Of a stretch of DNA of 64,000 bases, positions 55,919-64,000 are shown one piece after another (the stretch's first letter is position 1; each line of letters opens with the position of its first letter). Origin of the DNA: Aquiflexum balticum DSM 16537 (GTDB lineage Bacteria; Bacteroidota; Bacteroidia; Cytophagales; Cyclobacteriaceae). The notes under the pieces are model-generated. The model saw only the letters and a list, made by a program, of their open reading frames with translations, made no database searches and was not told where the DNA came from. The DNA lies in assembly GCF_900176595.1 (NCBI RefSeq), contig NZ_LT838813.1:558001-622000 (forward strand), written 5' to 3'. Made by a program: the position numbers and the translations under genes.

Positions 55919-57024
55919 AATACATCTGTAGAAATCAACCCGTTTTCAATAAGAAAAAATTTACTTTCAGCCTCTATGGCTGCGAGTATGGCTTTAGATC
56001 TTTCCGGCCGGGCATCCGTGATAAACAACTGCCCAAACCTGTGGTCTGCGACCAGATTCATCAGTTTTGCAATTCTGATATCATCCAGTTTATCAAAAAT
56101 ATCATCCAATAACAGGATGGGTTTTGTTTTTTTATGGGTGAGAAAAATCTGGAACTGTGCCAACTTCAGGGCAATCACATAGGATTTTTGTTGGCCCTGG
56201 GACCCGAATTTTTTAATAGGATAATCACTGATACCAAACTGGAAGTCATCTTTATGTATGCCCATATTGGTACGTTTGAGCATAAAATCCCTTTGCCAAT
56301 TGTTTTTGAATTCGCTGGCAAAATCTTCGCTTAAACAATGGCTGTCATATTGGATATCAATATTTTCCTGATTATCTGAAATGATATCATAAAATTCTTT
56401 CAAAAGAGGCCCATATTCTTCCGTAAAGGATTTTCTGGATGTCGCGATCAACTTTGACAGTTCAATAATTTCTTTGTCATAAGGCTCTACAAATGCTTTG
56501 TCCCATTTGCCCTTATCTGCAAACTGCTTGATCAGTGCATTTCTCTGCTTCAAAAAATGTTGGTACCGCACCAGCCTATCCATATACTGCTTGTCCATTT
56601 GGCAGAGCATATTATCAAAAAACCTCCGCCTTTCTTCACTGCCCCCCTTGATCAGCAAAGTATCGTCAGGAGCAATGATAACCACCGGCAAAAGACCGAC
56701 ATGCTCACTCATTTTCTCAATGGCTTTCCCGTTTTGTAAAACCTGCTTTTTTTTCCCGGCTTCAAAAATGCATCGGACTTCGATTTCCTTGCCTTCCAGA
56801 TCAAAATCACCGAAAACCGTGAAGAAATCTTTGTTATGGAGAATATTCAACAAATCAACCCCATTGATGGCGCTTTTGGTCAGGCAGAGATAGTGTATCG
56901 CATCGAGCAGGTTGGTTTTACCGCTTCCGTTTACCCCGACAAAACAGTTGATTTCCTTTGAAAACTGTACCTGGGCCTTTTGATAATTTTTAAATTGTTG
57001 CAGGCGGATATTTTTAAGGTACAT
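55915..57024 (-). CDS. recF: DNA replication/repair protein RecF
   Basis: A 369-residue SMC-like ATPase acting in gap repair with RecO and RecR. Motifs are YLKNIRLQQFKNYQKA, Walker A GVNGSGKTNLLDAIHYL (about residues 30-46), the signature FGSQGQQKSYVIALKLAQ and Walker B ILLLDDIFDKLDD. Length is standard. It is divergent from pdhA with 105 bases between. Confidence 0.95.
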   Translation of the reverse strand: MYLKNIRLQQFKNYQKAQVQFSKEINCFVGVNGSGKTNLLDAIHYLCLTKSAINGVDLLNILHNKDFFTVFGDFDLEGKEIEVRCIFEAGKKKQVLQNGKAIEKMSEHVGLLPVVIIAPDDTLLIKGGSEERRRFFDNMLCQMDKQYMDRLVRYQHFLKQRNALIKQFADKGKWDKAFVEPYDKEIIELSKLIATSRKSFTEEYGPLLKEFYDIISDNQENIDIQYDSHCLSEDFASEFKNNWQRDFMLKRTNMGIHKDDFQFGISDYPIKKFGSQGQQKSYVIALKLAQFQIFLTHKKTKPILLLDDIFDKLDDIRIAKLMNLVADHRFGQLFITDARPERSKAILAAIEAESKFFLIENGLISTDVF

Positions 57025-57088
57025 GTTGCCTAAACTGTAGGGTTTTTGACTAATTTCGCATTTGGCCTGAAAATTCAGCCTGTTTGGT

Positions 57089-57096
57089 TATATTTG
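57089..57096 (+). promoter_or_regulatory. Putative -7 box TATATTTG of pdhA
   Basis: TATATTTG fits TAnnTTTG and lies 33 bases before the pdhA ATG at 57130. The TTTG upstream is 24 bases away, longer than preferred. Confidence 0.35.
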
Positions 57097-57129
57097 AGGC
57101 CTAATTTAGCATATTTTATTATAAACGAT

Positions 57130-58149
57130 ATGGCAAAGAAGAGTACTGCTACCAAAGCAAAAACAAAATATCCGAAAGAAACCTACGCTTTTTGGTATGA
57201 AAGCATGCTGTTGATGAGGAGGTTTGAGGAAAAAGCGGGCCAACTTTACGGACAGCAAAAAATAAGAGGATTTTGTCACTTGTATATCGGTCAGGAAGCC
57301 TGCGCTGCCGGCGCGATCACTGCATTGGAAAAAGATGATAAATGGATTACTGCTTACAGGGACCACGCCCACCCACTTGGTTTGGGAACGGACCCCGGGG
57401 CTGTGATGGCAGAACTTTATGGTAAAGCCACAGGTACTACTAAGGGTAAAGGCGGTTCCATGCACATTTTTGATAAAGAAAGAAACTTCATGGGCGGACA
57501 TGGTATCGTAGGAGCCCAAGTCCCGATGGGTTTGGGTATCGGGTTTGCTGAAAAATATAAAGGAACCAAAAATCTTTGTATCTGTCACATGGGTGATGGT
57601 GCTGTGCGACAGGGAGCTGTACACGAGGCCTTAAATCTGGCCATGCTATACAAAACCCCAGTGATATTTGTAATTGAAAACAACGGATATGCCATGGGTA
57701 CCTCCGTAGAGAGAACCTCCAATGTCACGGAACTTTATACCATCGGCGAAGGATATGATATGCCTTCATTTCCGGTTGACGGTATGAATGTGGAAGCCAT
57801 CCATGAAGCGGTGGCAGAAGCCGCTGAAAGAGCCCGGAAAGGTGATGGTCCGACATTATTGGAGTTCAGAACTTACAGGTACAAAGGACATTCCATGTCC
57901 GATCCCCAAAAATACCGCACTAGAGAAGAAGTAGAAGAATACAAGCAGCGAGATCCCATCGCCCAGGTAAAAGCTACCATTATGGATAATAAAATCCTTA
58001 CCGAGGAAGAAATTGCTGAGATTGACAAAAGAGTGAAAAAGCAAGTAGATGACGCGGTTAAATTCGCCGAAGAATCACCTTGGCCTGACGGTCAGGATGC
58101 CTTTAAGGATATTTATATGCAGGAAGACTATCCTTTTGTGATGGAGTAA
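57130..58149 (+). CDS. pdhA: Pyruvate dehydrogenase E1 component, alpha subunit
   Basis: A 339-residue thiamine-diphosphate enzyme subunit. The start is MAKKSTATKAKTKYP (57130); the open frame extends 28 codons upstream but covers the promoter region. Motifs are ESMLLMRRFEEKAGQLYGQQ, GFCHLYIGQEA, TAYRDHAHPLG, GKGGSMHIFDKERNFMGGHG, and the TDP site GDGAVRQGAVHEALN with IENNGYAMGTS. With E1 beta, E2 and E3 it converts pyruvate to acetyl-CoA; those genes are not adjacent. A terminator follows directly. Confidence 0.95.
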   Translation: MAKKSTATKAKTKYPKETYAFWYESMLLMRRFEEKAGQLYGQQKIRGFCHLYIGQEACAAGAITALEKDDKWITAYRDHAHPLGLGTDPGAVMAELYGKATGTTKGKGGSMHIFDKERNFMGGHGIVGAQVPMGLGIGFAEKYKGTKNLCICHMGDGAVRQGAVHEALNLAMLYKTPVIFVIENNGYAMGTSVERTSNVTELYTIGEGYDMPSFPVDGMNVEAIHEAVAEAAERARKGDGPTLLEFRTYRYKGHSMSDPQKYRTREEVEEYKQRDPIAQVKATIMDNKILTEEEIAEIDKRVKKQVDDAVKFAEESPWPDGQDAFKDIYMQEDYPFVME

Positions 58150-58172
58150 AATTCTTTTGGCATTTATATATA

Positions 58173-58204
58173 AAAACCATCGTTGCGGGAGTGACGATGG
58201 TTTT
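58173..58204 (+). terminator. Terminator after pdhA
   Basis: An 11-bp perfect stem (AAAACCATCGT / ACGATGGTTTT) with a 10-base loop is followed by a run of T up to 58208. Confidence 0.92.
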
Positions 58205-58337
58205 TTTTGTTTGAATTTAAAAATGATTAAAATTTAAGTTTTGATATACATTATTCAAAAAAGAAAGTTAATAGTAAGAACTTGATGCCTTCCATTGATG
58301 TCTGAATTTTAGATTACAGAAAAGTGGCTTTTTTAAA

Positions 58338-58499
58338 CCGTTACAGTCGCAAAGAAAAAACAGCGCAACCCTTGCGGATTGATTTTTAAGGGATTAAAGG
58401 TGTATCTCCTATAAAGATTTGATTCAGACAACGGATATTCCTAACCGCCACGATAACAAAGATGCCGCAAAGAATAAAAACCTTAGGGCAACCCTTGCG
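58338..58499. repeat. Two diverged CGCAAAG...CCCTTGCG repeat units
   Basis: Unit 1 (58338-58378) and unit 2 (58443-58499) share AACCG, then CGCAAAGAA, then GCAACCCTTGCG. Each has CGCAA and TTGCG ends that can pair. They are degenerate dispersed repeats in the 470-base gap between pdhA and the TPR gene. Nothing else but the promoter at 58572 is seen in that gap. Confidence 0.6.
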
Positions 58500-58571
58500 T
58501 CCCATGCGGTTTAAATTTTCGTTGTATCCCCCTATTCCTTCCTCATCATCCCTTTATCTCTCCAATCCCAA

Positions 58572-58602
58572 TTTGGATTTCAATAAAAGAAAATTAACTT
58601 TG
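58572..58602 (+). promoter_or_regulatory. Bacteroidota-type promoter of the TPR gene
   Basis: TTTG (58572-58575), exactly 19 bases, then TAACTTTG (58595-58602): a full consensus match, 20 bases before the ATG at 58623. Confidence 0.7.
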
Positions 58603-58622
58603 CGGGCGCAAATTGTTAAAGA

Positions 58623-59333
58623 ATGGCTAAGAAAAAAACAAAAAAAGCTTCTGAAGTAGAATATGAGCTTTTGGAGAAACCCGAAGAAATTGCAAGCAGG
58701 CTGGAAAGAGGTGAGGCTTTTGTAAAAAAGAATTCAAAATTATTTGGAGGAATCCTGATCGTGGGCATTTTGCTTATTGCAGGGATTCTATATTTCCAGA
58801 TTGATAAGCAAAATAAAAACGAAAAAGCACAGGCCGAAATGTTTCAGGCGGTGTATTATTTTGAACAGGACAGCACAGACTTTGCCCTGAACGGCGATGG
58901 ATCAAATCCAGGACTTTTGAGAATCATCGAACAATACGGTAGAACTGATGCCGCCAACATGGCACATTTCTATGTCGGTTCCATCTATCTTTCCGAAGGT
59001 CAATTTCAAAAAGCAGTGGATCATTTGAAAAAATTCTCTGCCGATGATTTCTTTGTTCAGGCTAGGGCATATTCTCTTTTGGGAGATGCCTATCTGGAAT
59101 TGGGAAATACCAAGGATGCTATCTCTGCTTACAAAAAAGCAGTGGATCATAAGGAAAACAAATTCTTTGCACCTAGATATCTGAGCAAATTGGCTATCGC
59201 TTATGAAGAGGCAGGAGAAATTGAAAACGCCATCAAAACCTATGGTATCATCGAGGAAAAATATTTTGAATCGTTTGAATTTACTAACGCTCGAAAGCAT
59301 AAAGCGCGCTTGGAAGGCCTTGCCTCTAAGTAA
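58623..59333 (+). CDS. Membrane-anchored tetratricopeptide-repeat protein
   Basis: A 236-residue protein. A basic N-terminus and charged segment (about 1-40) are followed by one transmembrane helix (FGGILIVGILLIAGILYF, about 41-58) and TPR units: MAHFYVGSIYLSEGQFQKAV, ARAYSLLGDAYLELGNTKDA and SKLAIAYEEAGEIENAIKTY. The layout resembles YfgM/Tpr-21-type proteins of the Sec/periplasm interface. The gene precedes ribH but is separated from it by a terminator. Confidence 0.83.
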   Translation: MAKKKTKKASEVEYELLEKPEEIASRLERGEAFVKKNSKLFGGILIVGILLIAGILYFQIDKQNKNEKAQAEMFQAVYYFEQDSTDFALNGDGSNPGLLRIIEQYGRTDAANMAHFYVGSIYLSEGQFQKAVDHLKKFSADDFFVQARAYSLLGDAYLELGNTKDAISAYKKAVDHKENKFFAPRYLSKLAIAYEEAGEIENAIKTYGIIEEKYFESFEFTNARKHKARLEGLASK

Positions 59334-59359
59334 TGCTTTAATAAGTTAAGGCATTTTGG

Positions 59360-59390
59360 AAGAGTAAGGCTGTAAGTCTTACTCTTTTTT
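59360..59390 (+). terminator. Terminator after the TPR gene
   Basis: A 9-bp stem (AAGAGTAAG / CTTACTCTT) with a 9-base loop is followed by T residues. It lies 26 bases after the stop and 29 before ribH. Confidence 0.8.
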
Positions 59391-59418
59391 GTTTATATAA
59401 AATCCCAAATCCAACGTT

Positions 59419-59895
59419 ATGGCTACTTCATTAAAAAATCTGAGTCAGTATTCGGAAAACAACATTCCTGATATCTCCAATAAAAAATTCGGAATTGTTG
59501 TTTCTGAATGGAATGATCAGGTGACAGAATCTCTTTTTGAAAGTGCAGTGGAAACGCTTATCAAATACGGGGCAAAGAAAAAGAACATCTTTAGAAAAAA
59601 TGTTCCAGGCTCATTTGAGCTGACTTTAGGGGCACAATGGCTGGCAGAATTAAATGAAATAGATGCCGTAATCTGCCTGGGTTGTGTGATTCAGGGGGAA
59701 ACAAGGCACTTCGATTTTATCTGTGACGCTGTTGCCCATGGAATCACTAATGTAGCTTTGAAATATAACAAACCAGTAATCTTCGGTGTGCTGACTCCCA
59801 ATACGCTACAGCAAGCCTTAGACCGTGCCGGAGGAAAACACGGCAATAAAGGAGATGAAGCAGCAATCACGGCGATAAAGATGTTGGGATTTTAA
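59419..59895 (+). CDS. ribH: 6,7-dimethyl-8-ribityllumazine synthase
   Basis: A 158-residue enzyme of riboflavin synthesis joining the ribityl-pyrimidine with the butanone phosphate. Motifs are FGIVVSEWNDQVTESLFESA, VPGSFELTLGAQWLAE, CLGCVIQGETRHFDFICDAV with the catalytic His in the expected place, and FGVLTPNTLQQALDRAGG. Length is standard. No other rib gene is adjacent. Confidence 0.96.
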   Translation: MATSLKNLSQYSENNIPDISNKKFGIVVSEWNDQVTESLFESAVETLIKYGAKKKNIFRKNVPGSFELTLGAQWLAELNEIDAVICLGCVIQGETRHFDFICDAVAHGITNVALKYNKPVIFGVLTPNTLQQALDRAGGKHGNKGDEAAITAIKMLGF

Positions 59896-59899
59896 AAAA

Positions 59900-60070
59900 G
59901 ACGTGAGACATAAGACGCAAGACACAAGACGCAAAGCTTGTCCCGAAGTATTTCGGGGACTAAAGACTTCTTGGCTCCCCACACTCGGGACAAGCTTTGT
60001 TTCTTGGTTCTTGGCTCTTGGTTCTTGTTTCTAACATCTCGCTTCTCGTATCTCGCTTCTAAAAAAAACC
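59900..60070. repeat. Intergenic repeat between ribH and the aspartate kinase gene
   Basis: It contains a perfect 13-bp inverted repeat (AAAGCTTGTCCCG at 59933-59945 and its complement at 59986-59998), an inner hairpin CCCGAA/TTCGGG (59942-59957), GAC-CAAGAC units on the left and TTCTTGGTTCTTGGC units on the right. The right part resembles 52480-52536. It is non-coding. Confidence 0.65.
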
Positions 60071-60087
60071 AAACCTATACACCAACC

Positions 60088-61407
60088 ATGAAAATTATGA
60101 AATTCGGAGGTACTTCTGTAGGGAGACCCGAAAGAATGCATCAGGTCAAAGATTTGATCACAAGAGATCAGGAAAGAAAAATAGTAGTCCTTTCTGCGCT
60201 ATCAGGTACCACCAATGCCCTTGTGGGTATAGGTGAAGCATTGGCAGATGCCAATAAAGATCTTGCCAAGGAGCGGATTGACCTATTGCATAAGCACTAT
60301 TTGACTTTTTATAAGGAACTTCTGACAAGTGAAGCTGCCAGATCAAAAGCAGAAAAAATCATCAAAGAACATTTTGAATTCCTCAATATCATCCTCAGGA
60401 TTTCATTTAATGAAGCTATAAATCGGGATATTTTGGCTCAAGGGGAACTGTTATCAACGAAACTGTTCTATACACTTCTCCAAGAGTTGGGCATCGATGC
60501 GGTATTTTTGCCCGCTTTGGACTTTATGAGTATTGATGAAAACCATGAGCCCGAACTTTCAAAAATCTCCGAAAAAATCAACGCTATCCTGAAAAATTAT
60601 CCTGAAGAGAGCATTTTTGTCACTCAGGGCTATATATGCAAAAACCACAGAAATGAAGTGGATAACTTGAAGAGAGGTGGGTCAGATTATTCCGCTTCTT
60701 TAATTGGTGCTGCCATCCATGCTGAGGTGGTTGAAATTTGGACCGATATCGACGGGATGCACAACAATGACCCCCGGATTGTGGATAAAACGAGACCCAT
60801 CGCCCAACTCTCCTTTGATGAAGCAGCCGAGTTGGCCTATTTTGGCGCCAAAATCCTGCATCCTGCCTCCATATGGCCGGCACAGCAATACAATATCGCT
60901 GTAAAACTATTGAACACCATGGAACCTGATGCCCCGGGAACTACCATAACCGGAACTGAAAGGGGATTAGGGGTCAAGGCCCTGGCAGCCAAAGACGGAA
61001 TTACAGCCATCAAAATCAAATCCAGCAGAATGTTGCTCGCTTACGGGTTTTTGAGGAAAGTTTTTGAGGTTTTTGAGAAATACAAAACTTCAATTGATAT
61101 GATTACAACTTCGGAAGTGGCTGTTTCGGTAACCATTGATGATATTACTTACTTGCAGGAGATCGTAAAAGAACTGGAAGGATATGGTACTGTTGAAGTG
61201 GATAAAAACCAGGCCATTATTTCTGTAGTGGGAAATAGGATTGCAGAATCCGAAGGAACTGTGGCCAATATCATGAACTGCCTCACCGCATATCCCCTTC
61301 GGATGGTATCCTATGGGGGAAGCAGGCATAATGTTTCTATCCTGGTCGATTCCAAATTCAAAAATGAAGCACTTAACAGTCTCAATGTAGGATTATTCGA
61401 GTGGTGA
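60088..61407 (+). CDS. lysC: Aspartate kinase
   Basis: A 439-residue monofunctional aspartate kinase, first step of the Lys/Thr/Met pathway. The start is MKIMKFGGTSVG (60088); the open frame extends 50 codons upstream through the repeat and is not family-like. Kinase motifs are KFGGTSVGRPERMH, FVTQGYICKN, LKRGGSDYSASLIGAAI and EIWTDIDGMHNNDPR. Two ACT-type regulatory segments follow (about 300-439, including GFLRKVFEVFEKYKTSIDMI and SVVGNRIAESEGTVANIM), so feedback control by amino acids is likely. Confidence 0.93.
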   Translation: MKIMKFGGTSVGRPERMHQVKDLITRDQERKIVVLSALSGTTNALVGIGEALADANKDLAKERIDLLHKHYLTFYKELLTSEAARSKAEKIIKEHFEFLNIILRISFNEAINRDILAQGELLSTKLFYTLLQELGIDAVFLPALDFMSIDENHEPELSKISEKINAILKNYPEESIFVTQGYICKNHRNEVDNLKRGGSDYSASLIGAAIHAEVVEIWTDIDGMHNNDPRIVDKTRPIAQLSFDEAAELAYFGAKILHPASIWPAQQYNIAVKLLNTMEPDAPGTTITGTERGLGVKALAAKDGITAIKIKSSRMLLAYGFLRKVFEVFEKYKTSIDMITTSEVAVSVTIDDITYLQEIVKELEGYGTVEVDKNQAIISVVGNRIAESEGTVANIMNCLTAYPLRMVSYGGSRHNVSILVDSKFKNEALNSLNVGLFEW

Positions 61408-61559
61408 TTTTCGTAATTTTCAAAAATGTCGAATTAAGTCCTGAATTGTTAGTGAAGTGAAATTATCTTGAAATTAAAAGAAGATTTTTACCATTGATAT
61501 AATTGACAGAAAATCAAAAAAAGTATATGTACTAATTTGATTTCGCAATTATTTCTACA

Positions 61560-63770
61560 ATGAGATTCTGTCTTCCTCTTTTCATTCTATTGTTCACTTT
61601 CGAAGCATTCTCACAAGACTCCTATGATAAAGAGTCAGGGATAATCGCGAGTAAAATCGACTACCCGATTTCATTAGACGGCGTATTGGATGAACCAATA
61701 TGGAATGATCTGGATTGGGCTAAAGATTTTTCACAGTTTTTCCCATCAGATACCTCTTTGGCCAAAGCCCAGTCAAAAGTAAAAATCGCCTTTGATGAAA
61801 GATTTTTATACATCGCGGCTGTCATGTACAATCTTGGTCCAAGGGAAAAATACGTAAGCACTTCATTAAGAAGAGATTACAGAGGTGAGCAAAATGATGG
61901 GATCAGCTTTGTATTGGACACATTCAATGATAAAACCAATGCATTTCAATTTGGGGTAAACCCCTATGGTGTTCAAAGGGAATCCCTGATTGCTAATGGC
62001 GGCATGCAATCTTCGGACCTAAATCTTGCTTGGGACAATAAATGGTATTCCTTTGCCAAAATTTATGAGGATTATTGGGTGGTGGAAATGGCTATTCCAT
62101 TTTCAACCTTACGCTACAACGATGGTGCTATGAATTGGAATGTCAATTTCTACAGGATTGACAGTGAATATAATGAAAGAAGTACTTGGTCTCCAATCCC
62201 CAGAAATTTTAATGTCATCAATCTCGCGTTCAGCAGAAAATTGATTTTTGAAGAACCATTGAAAAAAGAATCTACCAACCTCTCTTTGATTCCTTATGCA
62301 GCAATTACTACAGATAGAAACAGCCTTGAGGGAACTTCAAATCCTGTCAAACCTGCCTTTGGTGGGGATGCAAAAATAGGTATTGGCCCAGCTTTGAACA
62401 TGGACCTGACCGGCAATCCTGACTTTTCTCAGGTGGAAGTAGATGAACAGGTGACCAACTTGGACAGATTTGAAATATTCTTTCCTGAAAGGAGGCAATT
62501 TTTTCTTGAAAATGCTGATTTATTTGCTGATTTCGGGACTCAGAATATTCGACCGTTCTTTTCAAGAAGAATAGGCGTGGACAGGGATGAAACTACAGGC
62601 CAAAATGTACAGAATCCGATTCTTTATGGGATCAGGTTAAGCGGGAAACTCGATGAGGATTGGAGAGTAGGTCTTATGAATATGCAGACCGCCAATGATT
62701 CAGAAAGAGGAATAGTGGGTAAGAATTTCTCTGTGGCTGCCGTTCAAAAAAAAATCTTTACACGGTCAAATTTAGGTGTGATTCTAATCGGCAGGGAAAC
62801 CCTCAATGACAACGACGGATTACCATTATTTGACCCCGAGCAATATAACCGCCTGATCGGTTTTGATTATAACCTTGCTTCGGCAGACAATAAGTGGACG
62901 GGGAAATTCTTCTACCATAAAACCTTCGAATTCGAAAACAAGGAAAAAAACAGTGCCGCCCATGCACAAATCAACTACAATGATTTACATTGGGAGGCAA
63001 GTTTTTCTTATTCCAATGTGGGAGAAGGATTTAACCCTGAGGTTGGTTTTACACCAAGAACAGATTTTCAGCGTGCATCCTCCAGAGTCACCCATCAGTT
63101 TTTTCCTGATTCCAAAATTATCAACAGACATGGGCCGGGTTTTGAAACAGAAATCCTGTGGAATGAAAGTCTGGGAGTTACAGACGAGTTACACACTTTA
63201 TTCTATACCAGTCGCTTCCAATCCTTATCGACTTTGACCATTACAGCAAGCAACAGATTCACCTACCTTTTCTTTCCTTTTGACCCTACCCGAACAGGAG
63301 GTGAACCACTTGAAGCAGGTACTGAGTATAGAAATAATACAGTGGGTTTTAGGTATGTCGGCAATCCACGAAAAGTATTTTTCATTTCGGCAAGAGGAGA
63401 AATCGGGGAATACTTTACCGGTAATATTAAAACCCTTATTGGGGCCATGAATTGGAGGCTGGGCTATTTGGCAAATATTTCAATGAATTTCAGTTACAAC
63501 AATATTCGTCTTCCCGAACCCCAAAATGATGCTGACCTTTTTCTGATTGGACCAAGAATTGATCTGACTTTTACCAAAAGTCTTTTTTGGACTACTTTCG
63601 TCCAATACAACAATCAAATCGACAACATCAATGTAAACACCCGCCTTCAATGGAGATATGCACCGGTATCTGACCTGTTTTTGGTTTATACAGAAAATTA
63701 TTTCCCTTCTACCTTTGCCTCCAAACAAAGGGCTTTTGTGATGAAATTAAACTATTGGTTTAATATTTAA
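61560..63770 (+). CDS. DUF5916 protein with CBM9-like N-terminal domain
   Basis: A 736-residue secreted protein. The signal peptide ends near FEAFSQ (residue 19). A carbohydrate-binding family 9-like domain (about 30-215) shows ISLDGVLDEPIWNDLDWAKD, FDERFLYIAAVMYN and VVEMAIPFSTLRY. The DUF5916 part follows with VDEQVTNLDRFEIFFPERRQ, FFLENADLF and ISFVLDTFNDKTNAF upstream, and the C-terminal half reads as an outer-membrane barrel ending RAFVMKLNYWFNI. The family is common in Bacteroidota; function is not established. No partner gene is visible. Confidence 0.85.
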   Translation: MRFCLPLFILLFTFEAFSQDSYDKESGIIASKIDYPISLDGVLDEPIWNDLDWAKDFSQFFPSDTSLAKAQSKVKIAFDERFLYIAAVMYNLGPREKYVSTSLRRDYRGEQNDGISFVLDTFNDKTNAFQFGVNPYGVQRESLIANGGMQSSDLNLAWDNKWYSFAKIYEDYWVVEMAIPFSTLRYNDGAMNWNVNFYRIDSEYNERSTWSPIPRNFNVINLAFSRKLIFEEPLKKESTNLSLIPYAAITTDRNSLEGTSNPVKPAFGGDAKIGIGPALNMDLTGNPDFSQVEVDEQVTNLDRFEIFFPERRQFFLENADLFADFGTQNIRPFFSRRIGVDRDETTGQNVQNPILYGIRLSGKLDEDWRVGLMNMQTANDSERGIVGKNFSVAAVQKKIFTRSNLGVILIGRETLNDNDGLPLFDPEQYNRLIGFDYNLASADNKWTGKFFYHKTFEFENKEKNSAAHAQINYNDLHWEASFSYSNVGEGFNPEVGFTPRTDFQRASSRVTHQFFPDSKIINRHGPGFETEILWNESLGVTDELHTLFYTSRFQSLSTLTITASNRFTYLFFPFDPTRTGGEPLEAGTEYRNNTVGFRYVGNPRKVFFISARGEIGEYFTGNIKTLIGAMNWRLGYLANISMNFSYNNIRLPEPQNDADLFLIGPRIDLTFTKSLFWTTFVQYNNQIDNINVNTRLQWRYAPVSDLFLVYTENYFPSTFASKQRAFVMKLNYWFNI

Positions 63771-64000
63771 AAGGAAGTTGAAGCATTGAAAGTCCTTAAT
63801 TTCAAATGGGAAAAAGACTTTAAACTTAGGAATTGAAGGGTTGAATTACTGAAATTTTCTGTGTTGACTTGGGAGTTGATTTTTCAGATGGTTACCGCAG
63901 AGTACATTTGGATTGTTATTCCAGTTGACTTTTGGAGAATTCTATAAAGAAAAAGACAACCGGACCAAAAAGCAGCACTGGAAACACATAAATAAATGCA
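63771..64000. other. Right-edge non-coding stretch
   Basis: The last 230 bases contain no open frame with protein-like content on either strand and no hairpin or repeat I can recognise. A gene may begin beyond the edge. Confidence 0.5.

Noticed and set aside
59938-60087. 50-codon N-terminal extension of the aspartate kinase
   Set aside because: It is translated from a dispersed intergenic repeat; the family start MKIMKFGGTSVG fits at 60088.

Overview
The window looks like a chromosome segment of a Bacteroidota member, most likely family Cyclobacteriaceae (Algoriphagus-like). The grounds are AT-rich DNA, promoters of the Bacteroidota type (TTTG, about 19 bases, TAnnTTTG), a carboxypeptidase-regulatory/TonB-dependent receptor, DUF4783 and DUF5916 proteins, and the gene order coaX - outer-membrane protein - TPR protein - lptC - CBS/CorC protein - PpiD-like chaperone. 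The taxonomic placement is inference from recalled families; no search was run.

Bases 1-22029 hold the 3' part of an extracellular contractile injection system (eCIS), a phage-tail-like particle of the Afp/PVC/AlgoCIS type. In order: the end of the spike (VgrG/gp5-like), a PAAR tip, a gp25-like baseplate protein, two large baseplate proteins (Afp11- and Afp12-like), a 1210-residue protein of unknown family with a beta-rich C-terminus, a tape-measure-family protein, a DUF4157 protein with a beta-barrel-like tail, the AAA+ ATPase (Afp15-like), a DUF4157 protein with peptidoglycan-binding and matrixin metalloprotease domains, a possible beta-propeller protein, a DUF4157 protein with a transglutaminase-like C-terminus, and an amidase with two SH3 domains. 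Tube and sheath genes must lie upstream of the window. The three DUF4157 proteins are the likely cargo: they share an N-terminal targeting module and differ completely behind it. A short relic of the ATPase 3' end, followed by an identical 23-base leader, sits in front of the third cargo gene. It shows that this cargo arose by copying the ATPase-end/leader/cargo-N-terminus block and then swapping the toxin domain.

Bases 22030-63770 are mainly housekeeping genes. glyA-tatC-rpiB form an operon with a good promoter and a terminator. Then follow an SGNH-hydrolase lipoprotein, a TonB-dependent receptor with a small His-rich partner, two small hypotheticals, an AEC transporter and an AsmA-like protein. 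Next come an IMPase, rsmI, a pterin dehydratase and a DUF493 gene, then the envelope cluster from the PpiD-like gene back to coaX. After that are anmK, a Glu/Leu-type dehydrogenase, a NhaD antiporter, gpmI, DUF4783-nadC, amt with a P-II gene, a nucleotidyltransferase, a TlpA-like thioredoxin protein, DoxX, recF, pdhA, a TPR protein, ribH, aspartate kinase and a DUF5916 protein.

Intergenic gaps of the housekeeping part carry several degenerate repeats: a 210-bp element with 20-bp terminal inverted repeats, a CAGT/ACTG-rich palindromic repeat that supplies the stop codon of the TlpA-like gene, and CGCAAAG- and TTCTTGG-type repeats. I saw no rRNA, tRNA, CRISPR array or intact transposase.
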